DNA of 43,657 nt from Actinomycetes bacterium (lineage in GTDB: Bacteria > Actinomycetota > Actinomycetes > Mycobacteriales > Mycobacteriaceae). This document shows, piece after piece, positions 40,651 to 43,657 of this stretch. The stretch is from positions 1 through 43,657 of the forward strand of contig JAHZJB010000100.1 in NCBI GenBank assembly GCA_022601135.1, written 5' to 3'. The position numbers were made by a program, and so were the translations under genes. Below the pieces are notes generated by a model. It saw only the letters and a program-made list of their open reading frames with translations. It searched no databases and was not told the origin of the DNA. How positions within the stretch are numbered: position 1 is the stretch's first letter; every line of letters starts with the position of its first letter.

Positions 40651-41754
40651 TCAGGCCGGACTGTCGGCCAGTTCACGACCGATCTCCAAGAGGGCTCCGG
40701 TGGCGCTCCCCAACGCGAATTCGGACTGCTTGGCGGCCAGGAAGTAGCGGTGTACCGGGTGGTCGGTGTCGATTCCGACGCCACCGTGTACGTGCACCGC
40801 CGTGTGGGCCACCCGGTGGCCGGCTTCGGCCGCCCAGAACGCGGCGGAGCGAACGTCGATATCGGCGGATTGGTCGACGGACAAACGCCAGGCGGCCTGG
40901 ATCAGTGTCATGCGCAATCCCTTGACGTCGATATAACCGTCGGCCAGGCGTGCCGACACGGCCTGGAAGCTGCCGATCGGCCGGTCGAATTGTTCGCGTT
41001 CCCGGGCGTATTGCGCGGTGAGTTCGAGAGCCCGGTCCACCACGCCCAACTGGAAAGCCGACAGCCCCAGCATCTGGCGGGTCTCGAGCCAGTCGCGCAG
41101 GGCGGCCCCGTCGGACCCGATGATGCGCTGCTCGGCGACCTCGACGTCGTGCAGTTCGAGGTGCCCGACGCACCCCAGTCCGGTGGTGCTCAGCGGCTTG
41201 ACGGTGACGCCTGGATCATCGGCGGACACGACGAAAACCTCCGTTCCCGCATCGGTTTGGGCCGCAACGAGGAACGCGTTTGCCACCGGCCCGTACCGAA
41301 CCTGGGTACGAGTACCGGTCAGCCGATACCCGGTGCCGGCCTTCTGAGCGTGGACCGGCCCGCCGCCCATCTCCCCGGCCAGCGCGACGGTGAGAATCGT
41401 GTCACCGTTCACGGCCGGTGCCGCCCACTCGCGCTGTAGTTGCGGGGAACCGAACCGCGCCAACGCGCATGCCGACACCATGACCGATTCGAGGTAGGGA
41501 ACCGCGGCCAGTTGCCTGCCAAGTGCCTGGAGGACGGCCGTCTGCTCCAGGACGCCGTAACCGCCGCCCCCCAGCGCTTCCGGCGCGGCGGCCGACAGGA
41601 CGTCTGCGGCGATGAGCTTGGACCACAGCTCGCGGTCGAAGCGGGTCTGGGCGCCGTCCAGTTCACGCTGATGCTCGGGCGTGCATACCGCCTCGGTGAT
41701 GGTGCGAACCAGGCCACTCAGGTCTTCTGATGCTTCCGGTTGCGAAAAGTCCAC
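40651..41754 (-). CDS. fadE27: FadE27 (ChsE5), acyl-CoA dehydrogenase subunit
   Basis: A 367-residue acyl-CoA dehydrogenase-fold protein matching M. tuberculosis Rv3505. Typical features are the C-terminal ELTAQYAREREQFDRPIGSFQAV and HVHGGVGIDTDHPVHRYF helices. In the established ChsE4-ChsE5 alpha2-beta2 enzyme, half of each FAD site comes from this subunit while the catalytic base comes from ChsE4, which agrees with the absence of an evident base here. The complex oxidises C5 and C8 steroid side-chain acyl-CoAs. It lies 19 bp after fadE26. Confidence 0.92.
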   Translation of the reverse strand: MDFSQPEASEDLSGLVRTITEAVCTPEHQRELDGAQTRFDRELWSKLIAADVLSAAAPEALGGGGYGVLEQTAVLQALGRQLAAVPYLESVMVSACALARFGSPQLQREWAAPAVNGDTILTVALAGEMGGGPVHAQKAGTGYRLTGTRTQVRYGPVANAFLVAAQTDAGTEVFVVSADDPGVTVKPLSTTGLGCVGHLELHDVEVAEQRIIGSDGAALRDWLETRQMLGLSAFQLGVVDRALELTAQYAREREQFDRPIGSFQAVSARLADGYIDVKGLRMTLIQAAWRLSVDQSADIDVRSAAFWAAEAGHRVAHTAVHVHGGVGIDTDHPVHRYFLAAKQSEFALGSATGALLEIGRELADSPA

Positions 41755-41773
41755 GCGAAGTCTCCTTGTTCCC

Positions 41774-42961
41774 TTACCGATTGACCCGGGGCAGGCCGAG
41801 CGCGACCATGCCGATGATGTCCCGCTGGATTTCGTTCGTGCCGCCGCCGAAGGTGAGGATCAGGCAGGATCGGTGCATGCGCTCGACGCGGCCACGCAAC
41901 AAGGCGCCGGGTGAATCGTTGCGCAGCGTTGCCGAGGTGCCCAGCACCTCCATCAGTAGCCGGTAGGCCTCGGTGGCCAGTTCGGTGCCGTAAACCTTCG
42001 CCGCCGAGGCGTCAGCCGGTGACGGAGCCGCGTCGCTGGACGCGAGTTCCCAGTTGATCAGCTTGAGCACCTCGGCTTTGGCGTGTACCCGGGCCAGGTT
42101 CAGCTGGACCCACTCTGAGTCGATGAGCCGTTTGCCGTGGGCGTCCTTGGTGTTTTGCGCCCACTCGCGAACACCGCCCAGCGCCGAGAAGATCGGCTGC
42201 GCCGAGACCAGGGCCACCCGTTCGTGGTTGAGCTGGTTGGTGACGAGCTTCCAGCCGGCGTTCTCCTCGCCGACCAGGTTGCTCGCCGGCACACGTACGT
42301 CCTGGTAGTAGGTGGCGCTGGTGTCGACTCCCGACATCGTGTGCACCGGCGTCCAGGAGAAGCCCTCGGCCGAGGTCGGCACGATCAGCACCGAGATCCC
42401 GCGGTGTTTCTTGGCATCGGGATTGGTGCGTACGGCGAGCCAGACATAATCGGCGTAAGCGATCAGGCTGGTCCACATTTTCTGCCCGTTGACGATGTAT
42501 TCGCCCCCTCCGGAGGCGTCGCGGACGGCTGTGGTCCGCAGCGCGGCCAGGTCCGTTCCCGCGCCGGGCTCGGAGTAGCCGATGGAGAAGTGCAGCTCGC
42601 CTGCGGCGATCTTGGGCAGGTAGAACGTCTTCTGTTCCTCGGTGCCGAACGCCATGATGGTCGGCGCCACGCTGTTGATGGTCAGGAAAGGCACCGGGAC
42701 GTTGGCGATCGAGGCTTCGTCGTTGAAGATCAGGCCGTCCATCGGTGGACGGGCCTGGCCGCCGAACTCCGTGGGCCAGGACAGCGTCAGCCAGCCATCC
42801 TTGCCCATCTGAGCGACGGTCTCGCGGTAGACGTCTCCGCGCCCCATCTCGCCGTCGCTGGATGCCAGCGCCTCGGTGCGCTCGGGCGTCATGAGCTTGG
42901 TGAAGTACGCGCGAAGCTCGCGGCGCAGCTCTTCCTGCTCGGGGGTGTAACCGATTCGCAT
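41774..42961 (-). CDS. fadE26: FadE26 (ChsE4), catalytic acyl-CoA dehydrogenase subunit
   Basis: A 395-residue acyl-CoA dehydrogenase matching M. tuberculosis Rv3504. FAD/substrate segments: GYSEPGAGTDLAALRT and VNGQKMWTSL. The catalytic base is Glu247 in NQLNHERVAL, the same number I recall for ChsE4. The C-terminal FGGGTNEIQRDIIGM is intact. With FadE27 it performs alpha,beta-dehydrogenation of steroid side-chain acyl-CoAs. First gene of a leftward five-gene operon (fadE26-fadE27-fadD17-fadD-kstD-like). Its ATG at 42961 is 88 bp from the KstR operator it shares with fdxD. Confidence 0.94.
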   Translation of the reverse strand: MRIGYTPEQEELRRELRAYFTKLMTPERTEALASSDGEMGRGDVYRETVAQMGKDGWLTLSWPTEFGGQARPPMDGLIFNDEASIANVPVPFLTINSVAPTIMAFGTEEQKTFYLPKIAAGELHFSIGYSEPGAGTDLAALRTTAVRDASGGGEYIVNGQKMWTSLIAYADYVWLAVRTNPDAKKHRGISVLIVPTSAEGFSWTPVHTMSGVDTSATYYQDVRVPASNLVGEENAGWKLVTNQLNHERVALVSAQPIFSALGGVREWAQNTKDAHGKRLIDSEWVQLNLARVHAKAEVLKLINWELASSDAAPSPADASAAKVYGTELATEAYRLLMEVLGTSATLRNDSPGALLRGRVERMHRSCLILTFGGGTNEIQRDIIGMVALGLPRVNR

Positions 42962-43049
42962 CGACCTGTCCTCGCCTCTCTGCGGGTCTTAATCTGTGTC
43001 CGGAAGGGATGCTTACGGGCACCAAGGGACACCTGAAGCCTTTCCCGGT

Positions 43050-43063
43050 TGTAACACGTTCTA
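43050..43063. promoter_or_regulatory. KstR operator between fadE26 and fdxD
   Basis: TGTAACACGTTCTA, identical to the echA19/fadD19 operator. It lies 45 bp before fdxD and 88 bp before fadE26, so it can control both divergent operons. Confidence 0.9.
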
Positions 43064-43108
43064 GTGTTGGGGTCCAGGCGGGTGTCAAACTACGGACAGG
43101 AGGACGTC

Positions 43109-43300
43109 ATGCGAGTGGAAGTGGATCACGACCGTTGCGAGGGCAACGCAATCTGTGTCGGGGTGGCCCCGGACCTGTTCGCCCTCGATGACGAGGACTA
43201 TGCCGTGGTGAAGGCCGACCCGGTGCCTGTCGAGGAGGAAGCGGTGGCCGAGCAGGCCATCGCCGAATGCCCGCGCGCCGCGCTGATCCGCCACGACTAG
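43109..43300 (+). CDS. fdxD: FdxD, [3Fe-4S]-type ferredoxin
   Basis: A 63-residue ferredoxin. Cluster cysteines are Cys10, Cys16 and Cys54 (CEGNAIC and AECPRAAL). The position that holds a fourth Cys in [4Fe-4S] relatives is Asn13, so a three-ligand [3Fe-4S] cluster is expected. M. tuberculosis Rv3503c (FdxD) is the counterpart; such ferredoxins carry electrons to P450s (CYP142 and CYP125 are candidates) or serve redox steps of the ChsE type. The ATG at 43109 follows a strong ACAGGAGGA ribosome site (43096-43104); the frame is open 15 codons further but would include the leader. Confidence 0.93.
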   Translation: MRVEVDHDRCEGNAICVGVAPDLFALDDEDYAVVKADPVPVEEEAVAEQAIAECPRAALIRHD

Positions 43301-43313
43301 AGGTATTCGTACC

Positions 43314-43657
43314 TTGACCCCTACAGAGGGCTCCACGAGTCACATCGATCTGTCCGGATACGTCGCGGTCGTCACCGGTGCCGCCGCCGGGCTGGGCCGC
43401 GCCGAGGCCATCGGACTGGCCCAATCCGGAGCACTGGTTGTCGTCAACGACATAGCTGCGGCGCTGGGGCAGTCCGACGTCCTCGACGAGATCGCCGCGG
43501 CGGGATCCAAGGGCGTCGCGGTTGCCGGCGACATCAGCGAACGGGCCACAGCCGACGAACTGGTCCGGCGGGCTGACCAGCTCGGCGGTTTGAACATCGT
43601 CGTCAACAACGCGGGGATCACACGCGATCGGATCCTGTTCAACATGAGTGACGAGGA
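43314..43657 (+). CDS. chsB1: ChsB1/Hsd4A-type SDR, steroid 3-hydroxyacyl-CoA dehydrogenase (3' end cut)
   Basis: The first 114 codons of a short-chain dehydrogenase run off the window. The Rossmann loop TGAAAGLGRAEA, the acidic residue VVNDI after the second strand, and VVNNAGITRDRILFNMSDE match the bacterial 17-beta-HSD4/ChsB1 type encoded by M. tuberculosis Rv3502c, established as the 3-hydroxyacyl-CoA dehydrogenase of side-chain beta-oxidation. The start is a TTG at 43314, 10 nt after AGAGG (43299-43303); no ATG or GTG fits. It follows fdxD by 13 bp. The catalytic Ser-Tyr-Lys triad lies beyond the window. Confidence 0.88.
   Translation, partial: MTPTEGSTSHIDLSGYVAVVTGAAAGLGRAEAIGLAQSGALVVVNDIAAALGQSDVLDEIAAAGSKGVAVAGDISERATADELVRRADQLGGLNIVVNNAGITRDRILFNMSDE

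Overview
The window is from a fast-growing mycobacterium (Mycolicibacterium-type). The DNA is GC-rich, start codons are ATG, GTG or TTG, and the gene order follows the cholesterol-catabolism region of M. tuberculosis read backwards, from about Rv3541c (chsH1) at the left to Rv3502c (chsB1) at the right. Seven palindromes of the TnnAACnnGTTnnA type, the operator of the steroid repressor KstR, sit in front of most operons. Both ends cut a gene: chsH1 lacks its 5' end and chsB1 lacks its 3' end. No intergenic stretch exceeds 300 bp. I see no rRNA, tRNA, CRISPR array or insertion sequence. Gene names rest on recognised motifs, remembered family sequences and synteny, not on a database search.

Left part (1-15.6 kb). 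chsH1-ltp2 performs the last hydration and retro-aldol step that removes the C17 side chain. chsH3 and kstD run leftward, and hsaE-hsaG-hsaF runs rightward from the same KstR site and degrades the C5 fragment of ring A. A RecQ helicase with a phosphoribosyltransferase-like C-terminus and an F420-type oxidoreductase interrupt the steroid genes. A near-perfect KstR operator then starts an operon of an Rv3531c-like protein, an SDR and a sulfotransferase. kshA (9-alpha-hydroxylase) and a small Cys/His-rich protein run leftward from their own operator.

Middle (15.7-23.6 kb). A DUF35 protein with two modules, ltp4 and ltp3 form an operon for side-chain (probably C24-branched sterol) cleavage. Divergent from it is an F420-type oxidoreductase. 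Next comes an operon of an acetoacetate-decarboxylase-like protein, cyp142 and an aldehyde dehydrogenase.

Accessory island (23.6-30.8 kb). No KstR site is visible here. It holds two divergent, clearly paralogous TetR regulators, two translationally coupled Baeyer-Villiger-type flavin monooxygenases, an NDMA-dependent-type zinc alcohol dehydrogenase and a Rieske oxygenase whose [2Fe-2S] domain is at the C-terminus instead of the N-terminus. The two catabolic operons converge, and both begin at the same promoter box, ATCAATCGATTGNTTATAT (18 of 19 positions identical). This looks like a self-contained oxidative pathway, probably for a steroid-like or terpenoid ketone, inserted in the KstR regulon. 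It is the part of the window I rate as most likely to be undescribed.

Right part (30.9-43.7 kb). echA19 and fadD19 diverge from a KstR operator; fadD19 is followed by an amidohydrolase-like gene and ilvX. A leftward operon, fadE26-fadE27-fadD17-second fadD-kstD-like gene, diverges from fdxD-chsB1 at the last KstR operator. Together the genes activate sterol side chains with CoA (FadD19, FadD17), shorten them (ChsE4/5, EchA19, ChsH3, ChsB1, Ltp2-4) and open the rings (KstD, KshA, HsaE/G/F).
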